A stretch of DNA of 16,800 bases, from assembly GCA_947244675.1 (NCBI GenBank), contig CAMXLV010000030.1, positions 1-16,800 on the forward strand, written 5' to 3'. The notes below the pieces were generated by a model. It was not told the DNA's origin. It saw only the letters and a list, made by a program, of their open reading frames with translations, and did no database searches. The translations under genes and the position numbers were made by a program. Origin of the DNA: an uncultured Clostridium sp. (GTDB lineage: Bacteria; Bacillota_A; Clostridia; TANB77; CAG-508). Of the stretch, positions 1 to 6,407 are shown piece by piece (the first letter of the stretch is position 1; each line of letters starts with the position of its first letter).

Positions 1-306
1 GTGGGAAAAGAAAAAATAAATATGCTAGAAACAATATTTGAAGCAAGGGAAGAAGATTTAGCTTTTATTGATGAAAAAGATAAAAAGTTTATGAGTCAAG
101 ATAAAGCAAATAAAATTAAAAAGTCTGATTATTTAAATAAAGAATTAGAAAAAATTCCATATAATCTTAATTGGTTAAAAGATAGTATTGAAAAGTTAAT
201 AAAAGATTATGTGGAAACGATTGATTTTGAAAGTTATTATTTTCATAAAAAATATTATTTTGCAGGATTAAAAGATGGAATGAAATTAAAGGAAGAATTA
301 AAATAA
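1..306 (+). CDS. Small helical protein, possibly DUF6809-like; may be cut by the window edge
   Basis: The frame is open from the first base, so the gene may begin upstream. If the GTG at 1 is the start the protein has 101 residues; an ATG at 22 is an alternative, and neither has a visible ribosome binding site. The protein is charged and mostly helical. Its end (FAGLKDGMKLKEEL) has the Phe-x-x-Gly-x-x-x-Gly pattern I associate with DUF6809-type small proteins of Firmicute mobile elements, but that link is tentative. A strong terminator follows directly, so it is the last gene of its transcript. The neighbouring ribbon-helix-helix gene and recombinase suggest it is accessory cargo of an integrated element. 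Function unknown. Confidence 0.6.
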   Translation: MGKEKINMLETIFEAREEDLAFIDEKDKKFMSQDKANKIKKSDYLNKELEKIPYNLNWLKDSIEKLIKDYVETIDFESYYFHKKYYFAGLKDGMKLKEELK

Positions 307-315
307 CATTAAAAG

Positions 316-350
316 ACAATATAAATTTTGAGATTTATATTGTTTTTTCT
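316..350 (+). terminator. Rho-independent terminator after the first gene
   Basis: ACAATATAAAT (316-326) pairs perfectly with ATTTATATTGT (333-343) around a six-base loop and is followed by a run of T. It lies ten bases after the stop codon at 304-306. Confidence 0.85.
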
Positions 351-363
351 TGCCTAACAATGC

Positions 364-514
364 GATATGCATTTGATATCACAAAAACACAAAGGTAATA
401 CCGCTAAAAGCCACGCTTTTAGGCAGTTATCGGGAGATGAGATATCTCCCTGATCCTGCAAAATGCTGATGCTGTTAAAATTCTTGATTTTTTACAGCAT
501 CAGTATGCATTTTG
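364..514 (+). other. Highly structured intergenic region with four hairpins
   Basis: Four inverted repeats follow one another: GATAT/ATATC (364-380), CTAAAAG/CTTTTAG (404-422), GGGAGAT/ATCTCCC (432-450), and a long two-part stem in which CAAAATGC (459-466) and TGATGCTG (467-474) pair with CAGCATCA (495-502) and GCATTTTG (507-514). The stretch is richer in G/C than its flanks and has no ORF. It sits between a terminator and the ribosome binding site of the DNA-binding protein at 570. It could be a structured leader RNA, a small RNA, or a transfer or replication origin of the element; I cannot decide which. Confidence 0.55.
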
Positions 515-569
515 TATTGCTTTGGAGTAATTTTGAAAAGAAAAAATAAAAAAGAATGGAGGTCAAAAT

Positions 570-1040
570 TTGAAAGAAAATAAAGATGAAGAATTAGTAA
601 CAATGGTAATAAGAATACCAAGATATAAAAAGAAAATGATAAAAAATATAGCAAAAAGTCAAGGAAGATATGAGGCAGATATTATTAGAAGCGGAATAGA
701 TAAAGAATTAAATTTAGATTTATACCAAGATAAAATGGAAGAATTAATCAAAGAAATTTTAAAACCAATTGAAGAAAAATTAAATAGATTTTTAAGTTCA
801 CAACGAAAAATAAATGCAAAGTTTTTAAGAACAACAGCTATAAATACATACTTAAATAGTGAAGTTATGAAAAATTTGTTAGGTGACGAATATTATGAAC
901 AATTTAATATGATGTTAAATAATGCAAGAAAGAAAGCAAATTACTATATAAATAGAGACACAGAAGGGATGAGCAAAATAGATTTGTATGATTTTTATAA
1001 TATAGGTGATATTTATAAAGAAGAATTTAGGAATGAATAA
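570..1040 (+). CDS. Ribbon-helix-helix DNA-binding protein of a mobile element
   Basis: The protein has 156 residues and a TTG start; GGAGGT at 558-563 supports this start. Residues about 8-46 form a short basic strand (TMVIRIP) followed by two helices, the pattern of ribbon-helix-helix repressors and relaxosome accessory proteins. Residues about 50-80 are an amphipathic charged helix that could form a coiled coil, and the rest is helical. Such proteins bind DNA as dimers, often at inverted repeats, and several inverted repeats lie on both sides of this gene. I infer a MobC-like or regulatory role in the element, but there is no clear relaxase gene in the window, so the assignment stays general. 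Confidence 0.65.
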   Translation: MKENKDEELVTMVIRIPRYKKKMIKNIAKSQGRYEADIIRSGIDKELNLDLYQDKMEELIKEILKPIEEKLNRFLSSQRKINAKFLRTTAINTYLNSEVMKNLLGDEYYEQFNMMLNNARKKANYYINRDTEGMSKIDLYDFYNIGDIYKEEFRNE

Positions 1041-1122
1041 TAATTCAAAATAAAAGAATGATAAGAAATCAGAATTTGTTCAGTCAGTAATAACGAATGA
1101 AACAGAATAGAAGAAAAAAGTA

Positions 1123-1218
1123 GTGAAATAAATAAAATTTCACGCATGAACAAATTCACGGAAAGCCAAAGAATAAAGTTAAAATTATGCTAATATTAAG
1201 GCTTTCCGATATTTGTTC
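1123..1218. repeat. Nested inverted repeats, candidate transfer-origin or regulatory structure
   Basis: GTGAAAT (1123-1129) pairs with ATTTCAC (1137-1143). Next to it GAACAAAT (1148-1155) and GGAAAGCC (1160-1167) pair perfectly with GGCTTTCC (1200-1207) and ATTTGTTC (1211-1218), giving two coaxial 8-bp stems with a small internal loop. There is no ORF here and no T-run, so it is not a plain terminator. Long imperfect inverted repeats beside a ribbon-helix-helix gene are typical of transfer origins, but the nick site cannot be recognised. Confidence 0.5.
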
Positions 1219-1302
1219 TTTAATCAAAATATTATCTCTTTTCAGTAGGTATAAAATCAGCAAAATTCATTTAAGAAGACACTTAAATAACAAATTTAGA
1301 TA

Positions 1303-1405
1303 AAATTTATTGCTACGCAGAGTCCCCATGTTATGATGGTACATCATAACATATAGGAGGTTAGGACTTGTGGCAAAGCCAAAGTCTTGTGCTACGAATA
1401 AATTT
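1303..1405. repeat. Second nested inverted-repeat block with an 11-bp palindrome
   Basis: The outer arms are AAATTTATT (1303-1311) and AATAAATTT (1397-1405). Just inside both arms is the direct repeat GCTACG (1312-1317 and 1391-1396). Within it, ATGTTATGATG (1328-1338) and CATCATAACAT (1342-1352) form a perfect 11-bp stem with a GTA loop, and GACTT-GGC/GCC-AAGTC (1365-1386) forms another. The layered arrangement resembles a transfer origin or a recombinase or plasmid-type binding site. It lies just before a 21-codon ORF with a good ribosome binding site, so a leader function is also possible. Confidence 0.5.
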
Positions 1406-1421
1406 CTAAAGGAGCTATTCT

Positions 1422-1487
1422 ATGGAACAAGAATTAGTACTTAAAGATAAAGTTATAGGCAAATTACAAACTGAAAAAGAAAAATAA
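1422..1487 (+). CDS. 21-residue ORF, leader peptide or gene remnant
   Basis: ATG at 1422 follows AAAGGAG at 1408-1414 with good spacing and reads 21 residues (MEQELVLKDKVIGKLQTEKEK) split here as MEQELVLKDK then VIGKLQTEKEK. The composition is that of a real charged helix. It could be a leader peptide, or the surviving start of an element gene whose remainder has been deleted. The ribosome binding site is the main evidence. Confidence 0.35.
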   Translation: MEQELVLKDKVIGKLQTEKEK

Positions 1488-1507
1488 TAAAATTTTTTAA
1501 CATAATG

Positions 1508-1538
1508 TAAGAGCTCGCCCTATGAGAGCGAGCTCTTA
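1508..1538. terminator. Strong hairpin between converging genes
   Basis: TAAGAGCTCGC (1508-1518) and GCGAGCTCTTA (1528-1538) form a perfect 11-bp G/C-rich stem with a nine-base loop. On the minus strand it lies about 40 bases past the stop of the membrane gene and is followed by an A/T-rich stretch with a weak T-run, so it may end that transcript. A second inverted repeat, ATCTTCC/GGAAGAT (1538-1544 and 1563-1569), abuts it. Confidence 0.5.
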
Positions 1539-1576
1539 TCTTCCATCAACTAATGAGGTCTAGGAAGATAAATTCG

Positions 1577-1795
1577 TTACCGTTTAGCTGCTTTTATTGC
1601 AGCCTTTTTAGCCAATTGGGGAAGTTGCTTGACTTTTCCCTTAAAAATAGCTAAAACAAAAACTGTCAATATTTCAGCAACAAAGTAAAGTCCAATTGGT
1701 GCATACCAAAAGGAAACTTTACATAGAGCCAAAATGACGGCTAAAGCTAAAGCAGCAAACCACATATAGTGGTGAATGGTATATGTCCTTTTCAT
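1577..1795 (-). CDS. Small two-helix membrane protein, foreign-looking cargo
   Basis: The protein has 72 residues. The minus-strand GGGAGGAAG directly before the ATG is an excellent ribosome binding site. Two hydrophobic segments (about residues 10-27 and 31-52) are followed by a very basic tail with repeated Ala and Lys. I do not recognise the family. The gene is visibly richer in G and C than its neighbours and uses codons rare elsewhere here, which suggests recent transfer. Its last codon before TAA is CGG. Read as arginine, the protein ends naturally as AAKR. A +1 shift there would instead add a tail beginning GNEF and running about a dozen residues. This is the only codon-aligned CGG in the window that does not need a frameshift. 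Confidence 0.65.
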   Translation of the reverse strand: MKRTYTIHHYMWFAALALAVILALCKVSFWYAPIGLYFVAEILTVFVLAIFKGKVKQLPQLAKKAAIKAAKR

Positions 1796-1882
1796 CTTCC
1801 TCCCTTCTTTCTGATGAAGATATGATATGCAATGACAGTTACTATTGCATTATCAGATTATAGTAAAAATTACTATAATAAT

Positions 1883-1911
1883 AGTATAACATAAAAAAGG
1901 CTAAAATTCAA
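1883..1911 (-). promoter_or_regulatory. Promoter for the small membrane gene
   Basis: On the minus strand TTGAAT (1911-1906) and TATACT (1888-1883) are separated by 17 bases, about 90 bases upstream of the membrane gene start. It is divergent from, and close to, the plus-strand promoter at 1929. Confidence 0.55.
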
Positions 1912-1928
1912 TAATTTTAATCAGCCCC

Positions 1929-1957
1929 TTGACAATTGTATAAAATGACTATATAAT
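1929..1957 (+). promoter_or_regulatory. Perfect consensus sigma-A promoter
   Basis: TTGACA (1929-1934) and TATAAT (1952-1957) are both perfect, with a 17-base spacer. No start codon with a ribosome binding site follows for almost 400 bases, and a terminator comes first at 2177-2207, so this promoter appears to drive a non-coding RNA. Confidence 0.85.
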
Positions 1958-1963
1958 AGCCAC

Positions 1964-2207
1964 ATAAAGTAGAACAATTTAAAATTGTCCTACAGACTTC
2001 TTATATAAAAGATTGTTGGCAAAAAGTTGCAAAGTACAATATCATATAGATATTGTATAGTACAGTTATGCAATAAGAATGTTAGCAAAAAATCTACTTA
2101 TGCAGTATTATATTAATAGTGTATAAGGTTTTTATGTAAGAAAAGTGTGATACAAAATTTAACCAAAATAAAATTGGAGTTTAGCAAAAAAGCTAGGCTC
2201 TTTTTTT
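1964..2207 (+). ncRNA. Candidate non-coding RNA of about 245 nt with a perfect promoter and a terminator
   Basis: Transcription from the consensus promoter would begin near 1964 and end at the terminator at 2177-2207, with no credible ORF between. Hairpins visible inside are ACAATTT/AAATTGT (near 1975-1989), GTACAATATC paired with GATATTGT and GTAC (2034-2064), and CTTAT-TATTA/TAATA-ATAAG (2096-2127). The decamer TTRGCAAAAA occurs three times (2016-2025, 2082-2091, 2181-2190), and the last copy lies in the terminator hairpin. It may regulate the element, for example as an antisense or copy-control RNA. I could not match it to 6S RNA or another named family. The 5' end is inferred from the promoter. 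Confidence 0.6.
2177..2207 (+). terminator. Rho-independent terminator of the candidate RNA
   Basis: GAGTTTAGC (2177-2185) pairs with GCTAGGCTC (2192-2200), using two G-U pairs, and is followed by seven T. Confidence 0.85.
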
Positions 2208-2218
2208 GATTGGTTGTA

Positions 2219-2296
2219 ACAGGTATGAATGTGATTTATACCTGTTTTGCAATGCATATAACCGTCGACGCGAAATTAAAAATTTCGAAGACGGTT
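2219..2296. repeat. Two inverted repeats upstream of the recombinase operon
   Basis: ACAGGTAT (2219-2226) pairs with ATACCTGT (2238-2245). Then AACCGTC (2260-2266) and CGAAATT (2271-2277) pair with AATTTCG (2281-2287) and GACGGTT (2290-2296). They could be operators, leader-RNA hairpins or binding sites for recombinase accessory proteins. Confidence 0.45.
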
Positions 2297-2354
2297 TATT
2301 TGAAGTAATAAATTATATGTTGGGACATATACATTTAAAAAGAAAGAGGTGGAC

Positions 2355-2498
2355 ATGAATGTAACAAGAACTTTTTTACACGAAGGAAAAAAATTGCAAG
2401 AGTTAATGGAAATATTACTTCCCATTTACATAGAAGAAAAGACTTGCAATATAAAGGAAGAAGAGTTAGAATTCACAACATCAAAAATTCTAAAATAA
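2355..2498 (+). CDS. 47-residue protein upstream of the serine recombinase
   Basis: ATG at 2355 follows an AGAGGTGG ribosome binding site with good spacing. The 47-residue product begins MNVTRTFLHEG and is an acidic, mostly helical protein (GKKLQELMEILL, then EEKTCNIKEEELEF). It ends 38 bases before the recombinase start and is probably co-transcribed with it. Small helical proteins in this position are common next to large serine recombinases in Firmicute elements, and a directionality or accessory role is possible. That is inference from position only. Confidence 0.55.
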   Translation: MNVTRTFLHEGKKLQELMEILLPIYIEEKTCNIKEEELEFTTSKILK

Positions 2499-2536
2499 CT
2501 TGTTATCTAAGTTATGAAAGGAAGGGAGGAAAAATA

Positions 2537-4110
2537 ATGAATTTAGATACAAGTATATTAGACACTAAAACATACAAAGTACGGACTTTATTTAAGACTT
2601 TCAAGAGATGATGAGGGAAGTCGGAACATCTGAAAGTATTATCAATCAAAAAGAATTTCTAACCAAATATGTTGCAAAAGAGCCCAATTGGTTTTTAATA
2701 GATATTTATATCGATGATGGATTTACAGGAACAAACTTTAACAGACCATCATTTATAAGATTAAAAGAAGATATTGAGCAGGGAAAAATAGATATGGTAA
2801 TAACCAAAGATTTATCTCGTTTAGGAAGGGATTATATCGATACAGGTTATTACCTAGAAAAATATTTCCCAGCTAAAAATGTTAGATATATTGCAGTAAA
2901 TGATGGAATAGACACATTCTCAAAAAATAGTAATAATGACATTGGACCTTTTATGTCTGTTGTAAATGATATGTATGCAAAAGATATTTCTAAAAAGGTA
3001 AGAACTGTAAAAAGAACAAAAGCAGAGAAAGGCGAGTTTATAGGAGCATTTGCACCATATGGCTATAAAAAGCATCCAAATGATATTACAAGATTAGTCA
3101 TAGATGAGGAAGCAACAGAAATTGTTAAATACATATTTAACGAATATGTAAATGGAAATGGACTAGCCTATATAGCTCATAGACTAAATGAAAAGAAAAT
3201 ACCTTGTCCTTCTATTTACAAACAAAAAAGTTGTAATTACCATTGTAAAACAATATCTGGATTATGGGGGCATAATACGATAAAAAAGATTCTGATGAAT
3301 AAAGTATATACTGGGGATTTGATTCAACATAAAGGAGAAATGGTAAGCTATAAAGTAAAAAAATATAGATTACTTCCTAAATCAGAATATCTAATGAAAG
3401 AAAATGCACATGAACCGATTATAGATAAACAGACCTTTGAATTAGTGCAAGACATATTAAAAAGAAAAGCACATAACATACATAAAAAAGAAAATACAGA
3501 ACACTTATTAGCAGGACTATTATATTGTCCAAGATGCCATAACAAATATACCTATCAAGTACAAAGTGGATTAAAAAATGATATGGTAGCAATTTGTAGT
3601 ATGTATAATCGATATGGAAAAGACTATTGTACAAGAATGGCAGTAAGAGAAAGTCTGTTAAATGAATTTGTAGTACAAGATTTAAGAAAGATTTTGCAAG
3701 AAAAAGTAGATAAGGAAAAACTAATCAATTCAATTGATCAAACTAAAATTAACAATGATAAGAAGAAATTACAAAAGAAAATAGTTGATTATAATAGAAG
3801 GATAGAAGAAATAACAAAAATCATAAAAACAGCATATGAAGACAGAGTAAATGGATTGCTAGATAAAGAAGAATTTGTTTCTTTTACAGAAAGTTACAAG
3901 AAAGAAAAACAAGAATTGATTGAGAAAATAGAAAAGCTAAATACCAAATTAAATGACTATGAAAACAATAAAGAAAATGAACTCATGAAATATATTAGAG
4001 AAATTGTTAGCTTTAAAGAAATTAATAGAAATATAATTTTAAATTTGGTTGATAGTATTGAAATTATAGACAAGGACAATATAAAAATAAATTATAAGTT
4101 TGTTGTGTGA
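2537..4110 (+). CDS. Large serine recombinase (TnpX/TndX-type), read through two +1 shifts at CGG
   Basis: Site-specific DNA integrase and excisionase. ATG at 2537 follows GGGAGG. The frame reads 15 codons to GTA, meets CGG at 2582, and skipping that C gives 13 codons, Gly then LYLRLSRDDEGS, which carry the catalytic serine (S22). It meets a second CGG at 2622, and skipping that C gives GTSESIINQ and the remaining frame, 495 residues in all. The total is 523 residues, normal for the family. Domains: resolvase catalytic about 12-165 (GFTGTNFNRPSF, DLSRLGRD), recombinase domain about 180-295, zinc ribbon about 325-380 (CPRC, C-x5-Y-x4-DYC), then a coiled coil of about 60 residues. Without both shifts the only long frame starts at 2608 and lacks the serine. 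Either it is a double-frameshift pseudogene or the CGG sites are decoded by shifting; I favour the latter. Confidence 0.85.
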
Positions 4111-4118
4111 TAGTAAAA

Positions 4119-4198
4119 CTTACAAAAGTGTGATGAAAACATAAAAAATACTTGCAAAAATGTGATAAAAATATGGAATAGGCTTGCAAAAATGTGAT
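4119..4198. repeat. Three 16-bp direct repeats at exact 32-bp spacing
   Basis: CTTACAAAAGTGTGAT (4119-4134), CTTGCAAAAATGTGAT (4151-4166) and the same sequence again (4183-4198) begin exactly 32 bases apart, close to three helical turns. They follow the recombinase stop and precede the truncated deacetylase, so they probably mark the element's right end. They could be recombinase or accessory-protein sites. A related AAAAGTGTGAT lies at 2141-2151, upstream of the recombinase. Confidence 0.75.
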
Positions 4199-4265
4199 TG
4201 ACTTAGGAAATAGCGTAAGTAGATAAAATCTGCTTTTAATTTTTAAAGCAATCTATCACAAAAGG

Positions 4266-4850
4266 AATTGCTACTGGAATGCTGATGACATAGACAGTAT
4301 TTTAAAAACATTAGAAGAAAATCAAGTAAAAATAACCTTTTTTATGGTAGGAGACTGGATTGAAAAATTTCCAGAAGCTGTACAAAAAATCAATCAAGCT
4401 GGGCATGAAATAGCAAGTCATAGCAATACACATCCACATGTGAACAATTTAAGTTACGAAAAAAACATAGAAGAAATTGAAAAAAGTAATGACAAAATTG
4501 AAAAAATGACAAAAAAAAGAACAAAAATTTATCGACCACCATATGGAGAATATAATGACACCGTAATAAAAGCAGCTACAGAAAAAGGATATTTTTGTAT
4601 TCAATGGAATCTGGATACATTAGATTACACAGGATTATCAGGAGAAGAAATGTGGAAGAGATTAGAAGGAAAAATAAAAGAAGGAGACATTATATTAAGT
4701 CATAATGGTACCAAACATACAGCAGATAGTTTAGATATGTTATTAAAGAATATAAAACAAAAAGGATTAGAAGTAACAACTGTATCAGATTTAATTTATC
4801 AAGAATCTTATACTATTAATAACAATGGAACTCAAATTCAAAAAAATTAA
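4266..4850 (+). pseudogene. Polysaccharide deacetylase lacking its 5' part
   Basis: The product resembles NodB-fold carbohydrate esterase family 4 enzymes, which remove acetyl groups from peptidoglycan or other polysaccharides. Recognisable homology begins near 4266 (NCYWNADDID) and runs through ITFFMVGDW, the zinc motif SHSNTHPH, RPPYGEYND and ILSHNGTKHT to the end. The region that would encode the signal or membrane anchor and the upstream catalytic segment is absent. The same frame hits a stop about 50 bases further left and has no usable start. The first ATG, at 4344, would give 168 residues without a ribosome binding site. Position just after the element's terminal repeats suggests that integration or deletion removed the front. 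No CGG lies near the break, so it differs from the frameshifted genes. Confidence 0.7.
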
Positions 4851-4935
4851 AAATTATTTATTAAGTTATAGTATAAAATTACCAGAAAAGGAAATAATAG
4901 TATCATAAAGATAAGTTTTAAATGGGAGATAGAAA

Positions 4936-5448
4936 ATGTCATTTATCGGTGTAGTTGCTAACAAAAAATATTTTGAAAACATCAAAAAAAATATAAGCGA
5001 AAAAATCAAAGATGAGACAATAGAATTCATACCAATTAACTTAAGAAGCATTGAAAACATTAAAAACATAAAATTTGAAACCATAATATTAGAAGATAAT
5101 TTAAAAAAATTTGAAAATCATCAAGAATCCTTAAGTAAAATTTTTGAAAATACAAGGTATAGAATCATTAATACAGATAAAAATGCTGAGACAAAAATCT
5201 TAGAGAACATAGACAATCCAATTACTTATGGGCTAAACCAAAAAGCAAACGTTACTGTGTCTAGCATAAGTGAAACAGATATTTTGGTATATTTGCAAAA
5301 AAATCTAAAAGACAAAGATGGAAACAAAATAGAAATCGAAGAAAGAAGGATAAAAAAAGAACAAAGGCAACTTTTAAAAACTTATGAGATATTAGTTATT
5401 TATACACTTTCTAAAATATATGACAAAAACATAATAGAGAACGTATAG
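4936..5448 (+). CDS. Conserved hypothetical protein with a Mur-ligase-like segment
   Basis: The protein has 170 residues, starting at an ATG after GGGAGA. It begins with a hydrophobic strand (FIGVVANKK). The middle, about residues 95-125, reads NPITYGLNQKANVTVSSI and then DILVYLQKN; this resembles the C-terminal domain of Mur-type ligases (ITYG, KATVT, then a strand). There is no ATP-binding loop, so it is not a complete ligase. Proteins of this size and pattern occur in Clostridia with no assigned function. It is separated from the SSB-like gene by its own 127-base gap, so it is probably transcribed alone. Confidence 0.6.
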   Translation: MSFIGVVANKKYFENIKKNISEKIKDETIEFIPINLRSIENIKNIKFETIILEDNLKKFENHQESLSKIFENTRYRIINTDKNAETKILENIDNPITYGLNQKANVTVSSISETDILVYLQKNLKDKDGNKIEIEERRIKKEQRQLLKTYEILVIYTLSKIYDKNIIENV

Positions 5449-5487
5449 GAAAAATATGACTTTTTTGAATAAAAATAACTTTTTATG

Positions 5488-5516
5488 TAGACAAAACCAA
5501 AAAAAAGGTGTATAAT
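5488..5516 (+). promoter_or_regulatory. Promoter of the SSB-like gene
   Basis: TAGACA (5488-5493) and TATAAT (5511-5516) are separated by 17 bases. The gene's AGGGAGG ribosome binding site follows about 45 bases later. Confidence 0.75.
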
Positions 5517-5575
5517 AGAAACTGTAATCATTATTCATAAAGAGAAAAACAAGATTTAATAGGGAGGAAAAGAAA

Positions 5576-6286
5576 TTGGATACTAATTATTTAGAAAACA
5601 ACTATTTAACATTAGTTGGAAAAGTTACTGGAGAAAAAGAATTTAGCCATGAAATCTATGGAGAGAGATTTTACATCTTCAAACTAGGAATTCCACGTTT
5701 AAGTGGAAACCAAGATATCATACCAATTACCATATCAGAAAGACTAATTGGAGAAGATACCTTACAAGAAGGAAAAAAACTATTAGTAAAAGGACAATTT
5801 AGATCTTACAACAGCTATGAAAATGAAAAAAATAGACTAATCCTAACCGTATTTGCCAAAGATGTAATAGAAGTAGAAGAAAGTGAAGAAGAAGAAAACG
5901 AAATGGTTAAAAAAGACATCATAACAAACGAAGTAATTTTAGTAGGATATTTATGTAAAAAACCAATTTACAGACAAACACCATTTGGTAGAGAAATATC
6001 AGATATACTATTAGCTGTAAACAGAGCTTATAACAAATCAGATTATATCCCATGTATTAGTTGGGGAAGAAATGCAAGATTCTGTCAAAACTTAGAAGTA
6101 GGAGCACAAGTAAAAGTAGTAGGAAGAGTACAATCTAGAACCTATGAAAAGAAATATGAAGATGGAACTTCACAAACAAGAGTAGCTTATGAAGTTTCTG
6201 TAGGAAGCTTAGAAGTAATTGAAGAAAAAAATCCAGAAAAAGAGCAAGAAGAAACAGAAGGAGTAGAAAACCAAGAAGCAGTATAA
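5576..6286 (+). CDS. Single-stranded DNA-binding protein with two OB folds
   Basis: The protein has 236 residues with a TTG start, fixed by AGGGAGG at 5561-5567. Residues about 6-105 form a first divergent OB fold (LTLVGKVTGEKEF, LLVKGQFRSY). An acidic linker (EESEEEENE) leads to a second, more typical SSB fold at about 117-215 (NEVILVGYLCKKPIYRQTP, AVNRAY, YIPCISWGRNA, VKVVGRVQSR). It should bind single-stranded DNA in replication or repair. The tail is acidic (about 217-236) but does not end in the usual DDDLPF-type tip that recruits partner proteins, so it is probably a secondary SSB or a primosome-type protein, not the main replication SSB. It is a single-gene unit between a promoter and a terminator. 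Confidence 0.8.
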   Translation: MDTNYLENNYLTLVGKVTGEKEFSHEIYGERFYIFKLGIPRLSGNQDIIPITISERLIGEDTLQEGKKLLVKGQFRSYNSYENEKNRLILTVFAKDVIEVEESEEEENEMVKKDIITNEVILVGYLCKKPIYRQTPFGREISDILLAVNRAYNKSDYIPCISWGRNARFCQNLEVGAQVKVVGRVQSRTYEKKYEDGTSQTRVAYEVSVGSLEVIEEKNPEKEQEETEGVENQEAV

Positions 6287-6309
6287 AAGAACAATAAATT
6301 AAATAAATA

Positions 6310-6345
6310 AAAGTTTTAAAAGACTAGTCTTTTGAAACTTTTTTT
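6310..6345 (+). terminator. Terminator of the SSB-like gene
   Basis: AAAGTTTTAAAAGACT (6310-6325) is followed directly by AGTCTTTTGAAACTTT (6326-6341), a 16-bp palindrome with one G-U pair, then further T. Confidence 0.85.
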
Positions 6346-6353
6346 GATATAAT
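6345..6353 (+). promoter_or_regulatory. Possible extended -10 promoter for the membrane protein
   Basis: TG-A-TATAAT overlaps the end of the preceding terminator. There is no good -35 box. It is placed about 55 bases before the next start codon. Confidence 0.45.
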
Positions 6354-6407
6354 TTGAAAAAAAGAAAGAAATAATATTCAAAACAAAGAGAGGAGAAACA
6401 TTTTAAC

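Noticed and set aside
1964..2207. 6S RNA or a known riboswitch
   Set aside because: I could not see the large open central bubble of 6S or any named riboswitch core, and no gene follows directly to be controlled.
2608..4110. Recombinase starting at ATG 2608
   Set aside because: It would lack the catalytic serine and has no ribosome binding site; the ATG pair is the out-of-frame reading of the Arg-Asp-Asp-Glu segment.
4119..4198. CRISPR array
   Set aside because: Only three 16-bp copies with 16-bp gaps, no cas genes, and location at an element end fit protein-binding repeats better.
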